Shown here: positions 9,801 to 18,406 of the stretch, piece by piece | Layout of the letters: every line of letters begins with the position of its first letter | How positions within the stretch are numbered: position 1 is the first letter of the stretch | Source of the DNA: Mesorhizobium sp. L2C084A000 | GTDB taxonomy: Bacteria; Pseudomonadota; Alphaproteobacteria; Rhizobiales; Rhizobiaceae | Reading direction: 5' to 3' | Length of the DNA: 64,000 nt | Assembly (NCBI RefSeq): GCF_000502875.1 | Contig: NZ_AYWX01000018.1 | Span: forward strand, 1 to 64,000 | Made by a program: the position numbers and the translations under genes | Notes under the pieces: generated by a model | The model's input: the letters and a program-made list of their open reading frames with translations, nothing else | Told to the model about the DNA's origin: nothing | Database searches by the model: none

Positions 9801-12337
9801 CGTTCCTGAGCGAGTCTCGACAATCGCGGCCCGCAGATCCTGTCGGGGATCCGCTTGCCGATAAGGTGTCTTCGTGCATTGCCCAACTCGAGAGCTCACT
9901 CACGCAGCCCGTGGGCTTACGCTTTGCGCCTAACATCCATGCGATTGGTGAGATGCTGGAGGAGCGGCAGGCGGACTTCGTTGCGGTGTCGTCGTCGGCG
10001 ATCGACCCGGCCTGCTTCCTCGGGGGGTGGCTGCCACAATCCTACCTCTGGGACTACGACCTGCCCTCGTACTCGCAACGTGCCGGAGACACGAACGGCT
10101 ACTACCTACTGTCGCGGGTCAAGCCTTCTGACCGGGATGCCCTGAAGCGAGTCCTTTCAAGGCTTCCTGGATGCGCAAGCTTGTCTGATAAGCAGGTCGA
10201 GGCCATCCTCCTCGAGGTCGCATGCCGTGGCATCCCCACCATCCGTGGGCTGTCAGGTGACGACACTGGCGCCACCGGCGATCTTGGACTCTTCATAGCC
10301 GCGCGAATGCTACAGGATCGATTTCGGACGGGACCGAATTCGGACAGCTTGGTCCCTGTCATTAGTGGATCAGTTGATGAGCCTTCCATCGCTCTTGTGG
10401 TGCCAGTCGACCCATTCCGCGGCTATCTTGACGACCTTTCGCGTGCGCTGAATCGTGATCGCTTGGAAGGCGGCTTCTCGCGACCAGACTTGTTGGTGGT
10501 GGGCATTACGCTCAGTCCAAACGGCGCACGTGTCCACCTCACGCCCGTCGAGGTCAAGTGCAGGTTGGGAACGGTCTTTCCGATCGGCGACGCTCGAGAA
10601 GCGCTAGGCCAGGCTAAGTCGCTTTCCAACCTGCTTGCCAGACTTGCAGCCCATGAGGGCAAGCTCTCTGCTTGGCGGCTAACCTACCAGCATCTACTCC
10701 TCTCAGTCATCGGCTTTGCGATGCGCGTCTACAGCCAGCATGAAGACCTTGCGGGATCCGGTGCAAATTGGTCCGCCCTTCACGAGCGCATTGCCTCTTC
10801 GATCCTCACAGACAGCAGCTGCGTCACAGTCGATATGCGGGGCCGGTTAATTGTTGTCGACGACTCGCCGATGAGCGATGCCGTCGACCGGGATGGCGAT
10901 GGCTTCGAAGAGACAATTGTCATCGGAATCGGCGACGCTGGCCGCATTGTCGGCCTAGATGCACAGTCGCTTTACGAAAGTGTTCGGGCGAAAGTCGGCG
11001 ACTGGGAACTTTCAGCGCGGGCACACGAGGACGTGCTGGCTGCGGGGCAAATCTCCGCAGATGCTGCGCCGCAGACAGCCTTAGCGCATACAGGGCCCGA
11101 CCTAGACCTCGGTCTATCAAGCGACGGCGTTGGCGAAGACCCGATTAGTTCGCGCGGTCCTGAGGGGCGTGGCCTCGATACCAAGGCGACGGGCGGGGAC
11201 TTGGTTGAGCCTGTCGATCGCGGTATTCAACTGCGAATTGGAACAACGGTTGATGGCTTCGAGAAGCGAGAGCTCTCGCTTTCCCTGTCCGACACAAGAT
11301 TGAATCAGCTCAACATTGGCGTCGTCGGTGACCTTGGCACCGGGAAGACTCAATTGCTGAAGTCGCTTGTGCATCAGATCGCATCGTCTGCGCCAGCTAA
11401 CCGAGGCATCCGGCCCCGATTGTTGATTTTCGACTACAAGAAGGATTACAGCAGCCCGGACTTTGTTGCAGCCACCGGCGCGATTGTCGTGAAGCCACAG
11501 CGGCTCCCTCTGAATCTTTTCGACGTGAGCAACATGGAGGATTCAATCGCGCCGTGGCTCGATCGTTTCAGGTTCTTTGCCGATGTCCTGGATAAGATCT
11601 ATTCGGGTATCGGTCCAGTCCAGCGCGACAAGCTCAAGCGTGCTGTCCGTACCGCCTACGAGTCGTCGGCCGGGACCGCTCCCACTATCTACGATGTCCA
11701 CGCGGCCTATTCAGACCTGCTGGAAGGCAAATCTGACTCGCCGATGGCAATTATCGACGACCTTGTAGACATGGAGGTCTTCGAGCGAGACCCCGCCAAG
11801 TGCATGCCCTTCGACCGCTTCCTCAACGGTATTGTAGTGGTGTCGCTCGACGCTTTCGGACAGGACGATCGCAGCAAGAACATGCTCGTGGCGGTGATGC
11901 TTAACATGTTCTATGAGAACATGTTAAAAACCCCCAAGCGGCCATTTTTGGGTAGCGATCCCCAGTTGCGAGCCATCGACTCGTACCTTCTGGTCGATGA
12001 GGCGGACAACATCATGCGGTACGAGTTCGACGTGCTGCGAAAGTTGCTGCTTCAGGGGCGCGAGTTTGGGTGCGGTGTTATTCTAGCATCGCAGTATCTC
12101 CGTCACTTCAAGGTGAACGCGACCGACTACCGGGAGCCGCTGCTCACCTGGTTCGTGCATAAGGTGCCCAATGTCACCGTCTCGGAGTTGTCCGCCCTGG
12201 GTCTCTCAAGTACGGCTGCGGAAATCGCCGAGCGAGTGAAGGGGTTGGCGAACCACCAGTGTCTCTATAAATCATTTGATTCCCCCGGGCACATCGTGCG
12301 TGGCTTGCCGTTCTACGAGCTGTTAGCCGACAAATAG
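6869..12337 (+). CDS. DptH-like giant protein: PD-(D/E)xK-like motif plus HerA/FtsK ATPase
   Basis: An 1822-aa protein without signal peptide or membrane segments. The N-terminal 1000 residues are of unknown fold, with one SPLHPLRLAWH segment near residue 730. Residues about 1206-1230 read PD ... EVK (Pro1206-Asp1207, Glu1228, Lys1230), each arm in a hydrophobic strand, as in PD-(D/E)xK nucleases. The C-terminal third is a HerA/FtsK-type ATPase: Walker A GDLGTGKT at 1487-1494, Walker B LLVDEAD near 1707-1713, and a downstream ILASQYLRH segment typical of that family. Length and C-terminal ATPase match DptH (about 1700 aa) of phosphorothioate-dependent restriction. It overlaps the previous gene by ATGA and precedes vsr by 11 bp. 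I infer the translocase and cutting subunit of a restriction complex. Confidence 0.65.
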   Translation: MSRLEAWLASVVQARLQEASASGPATETRVIFHGPPLEILEGVFSLLTTPDGGPGLPVLLQVAELALGTGNPPSGASGPCDEGHLLDLRNSPQASSYLALVPPGQHAIRSVTSTTDEFGMSSASNGANVAFEDWWSDPFLQAGLEYAFAESKLDGKQLEEGREIVARACRAFDDVDMEPGSRLAAWRLVARVFEASTDPRNAASRISLACGVPPSATGRLVAGQQHASLDGVAAALSDGFATGLSVAREQADDVQREWIDAFLLHIRSICHVRTALDRSPEAFYAPQSSGDLPAPPPWWEGLTAEVWAELLEDEPEIVGDIRIECANPLLPPSRGVPLVVAEHVGIAISATRENGETVEVVIERSPGRSSNGFPINVPVNGREDLTDATPPSHRSPIQYKASAEGFRTASLKVISLATWAPGIFVACRSARKVTPPKAPSRRTKGANWETSITLPGPGRYELLAFLSPDTSIEGAATGLAGGESTGDEKQSLPAREVQAGLYQVEVEVDGSYQIDLPFKRTAVGGREAIETCRIFLSCDDVVEEGCSSEFERLIMVNRRQIEPSGAKPVVQLNRNARTSTLQGWLLQGEHVAQSYLPIVLAEDYGDHWVQPAWTEETGRILSAGRYHKDPRPPASQFNPPPAFVAARVEIAKLIRGGDDQSRLIEAAPLGEWLRHDTAFQAVVEDYLDAYSLWLRGSPEVAPWSDVVAIASLEPGGRTIARSPDAVLLSPLHPLRLAWHALAQRVLDDAALSAEPCPAAGILDPGVVPDILRMPLVSPEGVDLIPFLAVESNTDYWSVLWNGRRLRELADRSRMDPFGATFGITIGGISAGFSAAQVSRALDDVSNILCAKPALSVAVSSAGGATDACNDGLVQWSSERYAESDKPARLGTSGPRRLDVYDMRDAPSRPDDATIANLSEDTLNNVRWFSNPSTAMNLDLGIIAQLDSSEPDTAETPSLSALGAGGLIRHRIRRQLPDAFLSESRQSRPADPVGDPLADKVSSCIAQLESSLTQPVGLRFAPNIHAIGEMLEERQADFVAVSSSAIDPACFLGGWLPQSYLWDYDLPSYSQRAGDTNGYYLLSRVKPSDRDALKRVLSRLPGCASLSDKQVEAILLEVACRGIPTIRGLSGDDTGATGDLGLFIAARMLQDRFRTGPNSDSLVPVISGSVDEPSIALVVPVDPFRGYLDDLSRALNRDRLEGGFSRPDLLVVGITLSPNGARVHLTPVEVKCRLGTVFPIGDAREALGQAKSLSNLLARLAAHEGKLSAWRLTYQHLLLSVIGFAMRVYSQHEDLAGSGANWSALHERIASSILTDSSCVTVDMRGRLIVVDDSPMSDAVDRDGDGFEETIVIGIGDAGRIVGLDAQSLYESVRAKVGDWELSARAHEDVLAAGQISADAAPQTALAHTGPDLDLGLSSDGVGEDPISSRGPEGRGLDTKATGGDLVEPVDRGIQLRIGTTVDGFEKRELSLSLSDTRLNQLNIGVVGDLGTGKTQLLKSLVHQIASSAPANRGIRPRLLIFDYKKDYSSPDFVAATGAIVVKPQRLPLNLFDVSNMEDSIAPWLDRFRFFADVLDKIYSGIGPVQRDKLKRAVRTAYESSAGTAPTIYDVHAAYSDLLEGKSDSPMAIIDDLVDMEVFERDPAKCMPFDRFLNGIVVVSLDAFGQDDRSKNMLVAVMLNMFYENMLKTPKRPFLGSDPQLRAIDSYLLVDEADNIMRYEFDVLRKLLLQGREFGCGVILASQYLRHFKVNATDYREPLLTWFVHKVPNVTVSELSALGLSSTAAEIAERVKGLANHQCLYKSFDSPGHIVRGLPFYELLADK

Positions 12338-12348
12338 CGGACAGAAGA

Positions 12349-12876
12349 ATGGTGGACTTCCTATCGCCAGATGAGCGGTCCAAGAGAATGGCGCAGATAC
12401 GTTCGTCGAACACATCGCCAGAACTGATCTTGCGCCGCGAGCTACACAGGCTCGGGCTACGATTCACGCTAGACAATAAGAGGTTGCCCGGGAAGCCAGA
12501 TCTCGTCTTCCCTCGACATCGCGCAATCGTCTTTGTTCACGGGTGTTTCTGGCATCGCCATCCAGGGTGCAGCATCGCCACGACCCCGAAGTCCAACACA
12601 TCCTTCTGGCAAGAGAAGTTTGACCGAAACGTCGCCAGGGACGACCGAGTAGCAGCCCGGCTTGAGGAACTTGGATGGCGGGTGTTCGTCGCTTGGGAAT
12701 GCGGTGTCCAGTCGAGGGTGCGGGCGCGGGAAACGGCCGAGCGGTTAGTCCGACTAATTCGGACAGGTGACACGCAGGAATCCCAAGGGCGAGTCCTTGG
12801 CTTGAATCTTTTGGCTGAGAGTGCGGGTGCTGCCGATCTGCCACCTAAGGGCGCCAATGAAACGTCCGCTGGTTGA
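12349..12876 (+). CDS. vsr: Very short patch repair endonuclease (Vsr)
   Basis: A 175-aa protein with the Vsr layout: N-terminal SP(D/E)xRSKxMxxIRSSNT-like segment, GKPDLVFP carrying the catalytic aspartate (near residue 50), HGCFWHRH, a zinc-ligand and active-site segment, then PKSNxxFWxEKFxxNxxRD and a C-terminal GWRVFxxWECG. Vsr nicks 5' of the T in T:G mismatches that arise when 5-methylcytosine deaminates, and normally accompanies a C5-methyltransferase. Here it closes the operon that begins with such a methyltransferase, which supports 5mC as the modification in this system. It starts 11 bp after the 1822-aa gene. All key residues seem present and the length is normal for the family (about 150 aa plus a short tail). 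Confidence 0.93.
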   Translation: MVDFLSPDERSKRMAQIRSSNTSPELILRRELHRLGLRFTLDNKRLPGKPDLVFPRHRAIVFVHGCFWHRHPGCSIATTPKSNTSFWQEKFDRNVARDDRVAARLEELGWRVFVAWECGVQSRVRARETAERLVRLIRTGDTQESQGRVLGLNLLAESAGAADLPPKGANETSAG

Positions 12877-13201
12877 TCAGTTCAAGCTAGAAGCTGACCG
12901 TCAGTTCGCGGCCATAGGAGCCGTCCAACACTTTTGGCACAGAATGCCGGCTGTTGGCGCAATCCGTCATCTCCACGCCTTGAAGCGACAAAACCGCCCC
13001 GAATGTTCTTATGAAAAGGAATGTCGACTAATTTTTCATGACAAGGTGATGCCCGTTTTTTTACTCCTTTTCGGAAGGGGCGCTACGGCGGGCCATCGTC
13101 GGGCACCGCAGTACCGGGGAAAATCGGGAAAGCCTCCAGCAGGCACTGGCCGTGGCCATTATTGCGTTGCCGGTGGTTGAAGCGGTCTGCGAACCGAATG
13201 A
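12877..13201. other. Intergenic, nothing recognised
   Basis: 325 bp between the converging vsr and HNH genes. Only a short open frame without domain or good start is present, and I see no clear hairpin followed by a T run. Confidence 0.4.
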
Positions 13202-14152
13202 TTACCGGATCACCGTTGCGGCTGAAGTCACCATACCGGGCGCTGCCATCAACGGATAGTCCCTGAGACGTGTTATCGACGCGATCGCATTTTGGCGAAG
13301 CGTTTCCCTGTTCGGATCATGATGGAGCTGCCGGTGGCAGTTCGGGCAGCAAGCAGCGGCATTGTCCACCGTATCGGGTCCGCCTTCTCCCAGAGGGCGG
13401 ACGTGATGTACCTCGAGAAAGGGTTCCCCACCAGCACGGAGGAAAGGCGCAGCGTGGCTGCAGATTTCACAATGCCCATCCGCTTCGTTCAGCACCCATG
13501 CGATGACGTTTGGGTCGCGGACGAAACGAGACAGTGTGCTGCTGGCTTTCGGCGGTGCGGGCTGGCCTGCTGGTGGCTGAACGGTTCCCAGCTTTGCCGC
13601 CGCCCGAATGCGGGCCGTTGCCTGCGCTACCCGTTTCTGAAGCTCGTGAGGATCATCCGTGGGTTGTTCGTCCGTCGCCGGGGCTGTCGGTCGCCAGAGC
13701 ACCCGCTCAATGGCGTTTACCGTCATTCCAGCTGCGCCGTGCCACTGCATGCGCAGCCGCATGCGCTTTGTCCGATTGCCCCGGTCGCTGCCGTCCGTCC
13801 GGCCAAATGCCGCGGAGGCGCGTCCGATCGAATGACGCAGTTCCCGCACATCTGTTGCAGATGACAAGGCAAGGGGCAGTGGGAACCTGTCGAGACTCAC
13901 CCTACGATCCAGGTCTGGCAGTTTCATGGCTATGCTGCTGGCTACCTGCAGGTCGTCAAGCACCATGCCCAGTGCACCCATTCTGACCAAATGCAGCTCC
14001 AACGCCGGCGCATACTCGCTATTTCGAGCCGCATTCGGCCCGTGGTCAGATCCGCCACGGGATTCCACAATCAGGTCAAAACCATCCGAACGAAGTTCCA
14101 CGGAATAAAGCGCGTCCAACTCCCGAGCGCTGTCATCAAAAGGCTTTAGCAC
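13202..14152 (-). CDS. HNH endonuclease, McrA-like architecture
   Basis: A 316-aa protein with a GTG start preceded by GAGGAG. The N-terminal 170 residues include an LIVESRGG segment and are of unknown fold. The C-terminal 110 residues form a zinc-binding HNH nuclease: CEIC, then VHHVRPLGEGG, a T-V-D-N step, CCPNCH and QLHH. The HNH motif cuts nucleic acid with a metal ion, and an N-terminal recognition domain followed by HNH is the layout of McrA-type modification-dependent restriction enzymes. It converges on the methyltransferase/Dpt-like module, so it could be a separate type IV restriction gene or just another defence-island member. No SRA or known methyl-reading motif is visible, so substrate is unknown. 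Confidence 0.75.
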   Translation of the reverse strand: MLKPFDDSARELDALYSVELRSDGFDLIVESRGGSDHGPNAARNSEYAPALELHLVRMGALGMVLDDLQVASSIAMKLPDLDRRVSLDRFPLPLALSSATDVRELRHSIGRASAAFGRTDGSDRGNRTKRMRLRMQWHGAAGMTVNAIERVLWRPTAPATDEQPTDDPHELQKRVAQATARIRAAAKLGTVQPPAGQPAPPKASSTLSRFVRDPNVIAWVLNEADGHCEICSHAAPFLRAGGEPFLEVHHVRPLGEGGPDTVDNAAACCPNCHRQLHHDPNRETLRQNAIASITRLRDYPLMAAPGMVTSAATVIR

Positions 14153-14624
14153 TCTAGAATATCTCCTCTGCGGTCTCTGGCGCTAGTAGCGTCAGGCAAG
14201 GATACGCCTACTGCCGGTTTAAGTCGTGAAGCCGGGTTCCGTTTCATTTCCTCTTCGTTGTGATAGGCGGGCTCAGGCAGAGTTTTCGGTCCCACGTCCG
14301 AAATGTGGCACAATCTAGCCACCCCCCGGCCTTGAAGCGCAAAAAAACGCTCCGGTTAGACCGGGACGGTTATTGATTTATGATAGAATTGGTTGCGGGG
14401 ATAGGATTTGGGTTTTTGTCCCGCGGCGTCGGCTCGCCTCCTTATCGATCTAACGATCGAGCGTCGCCGGTTTGGGATTGCGCTCGAGAACGACCGTGAG
14501 CATTTCCAAGAGGCCGTTCTGGAGAATAGTTCCTCCGTTGTTAGCGACGACGATCGAGCTCGCGGAAGCTGCGGCGGGGGCGCGGGTACATTGCAGGAAA
14601 AATCCAACGTGCTTGCTCGGCTCG
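14153..14624. other. Intergenic, nothing recognised
   Basis: 472 bp between two minus-strand genes. It includes the upstream region of the HNH gene and an A-run near 14340. No open frame here has a recognisable domain. Confidence 0.4.
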
Positions 14625-16367
14625 CTACCGAACACGTGCGCTATGACCCCGCTTGCTCCGGAAAACTGGCCAGGAGAGCTTTGCACTGACGCCACCGCTA
14701 GTACGACTCGTGAAATCGAACTCGCCGCCGAAATGGCGCACGGCGTGGCTGCACATGGCAAGTGTTTTTGACGTGGCGGTCATTAGGGGAAGATCCTTAT
14801 CGGCGCTATCGGTGAAGACGCGCATGATCATCACATCGTTTTCCAGCGTGGTCTCAATTCCGACATCACCGCCACTTGGCGTCATTTCTGCAATCCCGGT
14901 CACCGCTTGGAGCATCACTCCTCGTAGAGCCCGCTCATTCGTCTCAATCGTCTCTGTTGGGCCTTTCTCGTGTGAGAACGAAAGGTGAGCATGCCGCGAG
15001 GTATAAGCGAGGTGCCCTAAGACCTCTTCCAGCAACGAGTTTGGCTGAACCTTATCGGACCTCAAACGTGAGACATCTAGCAGTTCGCCGACATTAACAA
15101 TGTCCCGAAGCAATGTCCTGAGCTGAGTCGACTGACCAAGTATGCCATCCAGCAGTTCTCCAAAAGGCGACTTGTTTTTTGGCTGATTGGACGCCTGCGA
15201 GAGGAGAAGTGCGATGCTGTTGATTGAGTTTATTGGGACAAGAAGATCGTTCCGAAGAGTGCCAATCATTCCCCAACTGGCTTCCTTGGCCCAGTATAGC
15301 GAGGTATCTACATTGTAGATCGGCATAGCATGCCCCCGCCAGGTATCCTTGGGAGATATGGCGTTCTTAGTAGATCGGGCGTACTCCGCCCTTCCGATCT
15401 CTGCAATCAGAGATCGTTCTCGCCGCTTGTAATCTTCCAAGAGCCTTTTGTACGGCGTCACGTCTTGGCTCAACCACAGTGATTGACGACCCGCCTGAAA
15501 TTCAGTTACTCGCAAAGTGCGCCCGTCAGGAAGCGCAACTTCGTCAGGTACGACCTCGTCAGGCCCGTCGACCCTTGCCGAGAGGTTCTTCCGCAAAGCC
15601 GTGATATCCGCTCCAACCAACAGCTCAGGCGAATCGAGACCAAAGATCGACGCGAACGTCGTGTCGCAAGACACTACGCCTCGTTGGCTGTCAGAGACAG
15701 CGACCGAGCATCCGGTGCTGCTCCAAAGCGTTGTGACGACCTCGAGAGACGCAGGATCGGTAAATGGGGTTACTCTGGAGGGGGCGAGGTCCTTTGATAG
15801 CGCTTTGCGAGCCTGGGCGGCTCCTTCTTCAGTCAACGTGATGACAACTTCCCGACCCTCGTTATGCCGTCTGATCCATCCGGCAGAACCAAGATTCGCG
15901 AGGATTCGGGACAAATTGGCATCGCGCAACTTCGTTGCTTGAGCAATCGTTGTGCGCGTAGTCTTTCGGTTATGCTGAAGGAGCCCTGCTAGGATTGCAC
16001 GGACGTGCTTGCGCCCCAGCAGCTCGTCGGCCGGGTGGAAGTTAGCAAAACGGTTCGACTGCTCCAAAAAATCGGCGAGGACGGTAAAGCGCTCGGCAAA
16101 CGGCACGGAGCGGCTTCGGAGTAGCTGCCGTATTTTCAAAATGACGTCAGACCACGCGTTGAGGCTCTCTCCAGCTTCCCGGTTGGACACCGTGCCCCAC
16201 ACCAGGCTGCGAAAGGCTTCGTAGACCCGTTCTGGAAACGCCACATCGGCAGGCGAAAGTAGGTGCTCTCGAAGGCTCGCGAACGCCGCACTGGGCAGAA
16301 CCGAGTTCGTCGCGATAGCCTCTAGGATCGAATTCGTCAAACTGGCGACTGTTGCGTTGCGGGTCAT
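14625..16367 (-). CDS. wHTH-PAS-histidine-kinase-like regulator lacking the phospho-His
   Basis: About 580 aa (start at 16367; an in-frame ATG at 16403 is possible, and neither has a strong RBS). Order of parts: a helical N-terminus; a MarR-like winged helix (about 123-190) with recognition-helix sequence DANLSRILANL and a wing; a PAS-like region (about 215-310); then a dimerisation helix and a C-terminal GHKL-like ATPase remnant ending FTSRTSGGVSAKLSW. In the dimerisation helix the segment RNDLLVPINSI aligns with the usual SHELRTPLNAI, so the phospho-accepting histidine is Asn (about residue 373). It therefore probably cannot phosphorylate itself in the usual way and may work as a DNA-binding sensor. 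It is followed upstream, same strand, by a nitrilase-like gene. Targets are unknown. Confidence 0.65.
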   Translation of the reverse strand: MTRNATVASLTNSILEAIATNSVLPSAAFASLREHLLSPADVAFPERVYEAFRSLVWGTVSNREAGESLNAWSDVILKIRQLLRSRSVPFAERFTVLADFLEQSNRFANFHPADELLGRKHVRAILAGLLQHNRKTTRTTIAQATKLRDANLSRILANLGSAGWIRRHNEGREVVITLTEEGAAQARKALSKDLAPSRVTPFTDPASLEVVTTLWSSTGCSVAVSDSQRGVVSCDTTFASIFGLDSPELLVGADITALRKNLSARVDGPDEVVPDEVALPDGRTLRVTEFQAGRQSLWLSQDVTPYKRLLEDYKRRERSLIAEIGRAEYARSTKNAISPKDTWRGHAMPIYNVDTSLYWAKEASWGMIGTLRNDLLVPINSINSIALLLSQASNQPKNKSPFGELLDGILGQSTQLRTLLRDIVNVGELLDVSRLRSDKVQPNSLLEEVLGHLAYTSRHAHLSFSHEKGPTETIETNERALRGVMLQAVTGIAEMTPSGGDVGIETTLENDVMIMRVFTDSADKDLPLMTATSKTLAMCSHAVRHFGGEFDFTSRTSGGVSAKLSWPVFRSKRGHSARVR

Positions 16368-16464
16368 GGGTAAGCAAATCTCGGAAAGTGCAAAAAATCG
16401 CATGCAAACATTTCACAACCCTTTACATCGGAAACCTCCTCGTCATGTCAAGGTATGAAACAAC

Positions 16465-17733
16465 CTAAAGTGAACAGACCGTCCATGGAACTGTTTTTTC
16501 CAGGTCCGCCAACGTTGGTACGGCGGGGTCGACCCTAGCCAGAACATACCCCAAGGGGTCGCTTGCCGTCGGTTTTGCGGCATAGAACTGTTGGACGACC
16601 ATCGTTCGACTCTTCAGTTTTTCGAGAAGCTCGGTCGACCGTCGGATGTGGCCTTTCATCGTGCTCGCGCCACCGCAGGACGGCACGATGACGTAGTCCA
16701 CATCGAGATTCGGGTACGGGGGGTCTTCCGCCAAGTTACAAAAATCCAGACAGATGCCGAACGCGACGACTGCCTGTTCGAGGACCAAGACAGGAAGATA
16801 GGTTCCATGTTCAATCGCTTCATGGGGGCCCTCGCCGTCAAGAAACTGAAACAACTTGCGGTGGGGCGGCTCTAGGGCATTGCCGTAGCCGTCCATGATC
16901 GCGGCGACATTGAACCAGCCGTCGTCGGTTTTCTCGTGGTGGCTTCCGACCACGAGAAAGCTCAACTCGCATTTCCAGCTACTGTCGCCAATACATCTCG
17001 CCACCTCATGCGCCGTCGGTTTGCTGACCGTCAATTCGGGATAAACGACGCCGATGCAGTCGACCGCCGATGCCATCGCGATTTGATCGCGTATGACATC
17101 GAGCTGTGACGGAGCTATCGCGTTCGTAACAATAAAACCGCCGTTAACATCCTCGATCGTCATCTGGAGATCCTTGAAAAGGCCGGCGCCCGACGACAAA
17201 GGCACGGCGCGGGCAGCCCGCGTTCGGCCGCGAGGGTCGTCGGCGAACACTAGGACCACCTCCAAATCGTCGACTTTTGTTGGGATGACGCGAGCATGTC
17301 TCAGCCCGCGCCGCCGAAATGAATCGCCAGTCTTGGCCGCGCGATGCAGAGGGTCACGCATCAGGATAAAGGCGGACTGTTTTGCATGACTCGCCATGCA
17401 ATCGGATGCTCGGCGCACGGGCGAGCCGTCAGCGATGTCGTAGAGGAGATTTTCAAGAGCGCGCAACCGAACAGCGAGCCACCAAAGAAGCTTTTCCTTG
17501 TCCGCGCGCGTGCGCAGGGCGGCCGGTGGATCTGCGAAAATCTGATGCTGCTCCAATTCTGCAGCTTCACTCTGAAGCTTCGACTCGGGAAAGCCTCGGT
17601 ACATGTCACGGACAAGCTTGGGTGCGGCATCAATTGCCAACCATAATCCATAGACCGCATTCCGGGTGCCTTCCAAGCCGTCCATCTGTCTGATGCTCTT
17701 CAGCATCTTGCGAACAACAGCAATCCAAGCCAT
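16465..17733 (-). CDS. Cytoplasmic carbon-nitrogen hydrolase (nitrilase superfamily)
   Basis: A 422-aa protein. The C-terminal 250 residues carry the nitrilase-superfamily triad: Glu233 in VVYPELTV, Lys293 in HRKLFQF and Cys328 in FGICLDF. This superfamily hydrolyses amide or nitrile C-N bonds through the cysteine. The N-terminal 130 residues are helical and do not belong to the catalytic fold; they may be a partner-binding domain. There is no signal peptide. The gene lies upstream of, and in the same direction as, the wHTH-PAS pseudokinase (gap about 100 bp), so the two may be co-transcribed. Substrate cannot be inferred. Similar helical-nitrilase fusions occur in defence islands, but that role here is speculation. 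Confidence 0.7.
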   Translation of the reverse strand: MAWIAVVRKMLKSIRQMDGLEGTRNAVYGLWLAIDAAPKLVRDMYRGFPESKLQSEAAELEQHQIFADPPAALRTRADKEKLLWWLAVRLRALENLLYDIADGSPVRRASDCMASHAKQSAFILMRDPLHRAAKTGDSFRRRGLRHARVIPTKVDDLEVVLVFADDPRGRTRAARAVPLSSGAGLFKDLQMTIEDVNGGFIVTNAIAPSQLDVIRDQIAMASAVDCIGVVYPELTVSKPTAHEVARCIGDSSWKCELSFLVVGSHHEKTDDGWFNVAAIMDGYGNALEPPHRKLFQFLDGEGPHEAIEHGTYLPVLVLEQAVVAFGICLDFCNLAEDPPYPNLDVDYVIVPSCGGASTMKGHIRRSTELLEKLKSRTMVVQQFYAAKPTASDPLGYVLARVDPAVPTLADLEKTVPWTVCSL

Positions 17734-18406
17734 TCACTTACGCCCATTTTTTTAGACAATTCTTCCCAGATTCTGTGAATAGTCGATCGCGTTGCCGCCG
17801 TCACGCGACGTTGCAGTTTCTGAATAGCTTTTCTGCCATTGATGATAGTCGAGCGCACCTGAATATTGCAGCCGGACAGATCGCGACCAGAGTGAAGCGC
17901 CACTTCTACAGGATTCCCTGGGCTCTGTGGCATCTCGTGCTCTTGCGAGGCTTGCGCTTGCATACGGTTTCCGCGATCCTGACATCATGCAACGTTCGCC
18001 TCTTGCGCGCATTATGGGCGCCGGATCACTGATGCGGACGTCGTCCGCCTGAGGCAGATCAAGTTCGGTTTGGTGGCTGGGGATTTTGAGCGCCAGCGAC
18101 GCCATCATCCGACCCAGAGCACATGCTGTTCATAATCGTTGCACACCGGAGCCTCCGGAGCTGGGCGACCTGTTTACAGTAAGGCTATCGTGGGCACGAT
18201 GAAAGCGGATCGGCGCTCAACCGAACGGATCCCGCTCGACGAGGATGTCTGCCTCCTTTGCGGCCTCAACGAAGGCTTTGCGGGCGTCGCGCGTTTCTTT
18301 CAGGCCCTCGAGCACGCCAAGGCAGGCTCTGCGGGCAGCGACATGTTTCTGGCCGGTTATCGCCGGCCATCGGTTCAGCAAGATGTCCGCCGCCTGGCTA
18401 CTCGGT
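17734..18406. other. Intergenic, possibly decayed DNA
   Basis: About 670 bp with several overlapping short frames on both strands and no recognisable domain. The minus-strand frame at 17752-18108 (118 codons) has no family resemblance I can see. The divergent arrangement means promoters for the nitrilase-like gene should lie near 17740-17850, but I cannot pick a -35/-10 pair. Confidence 0.4.
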
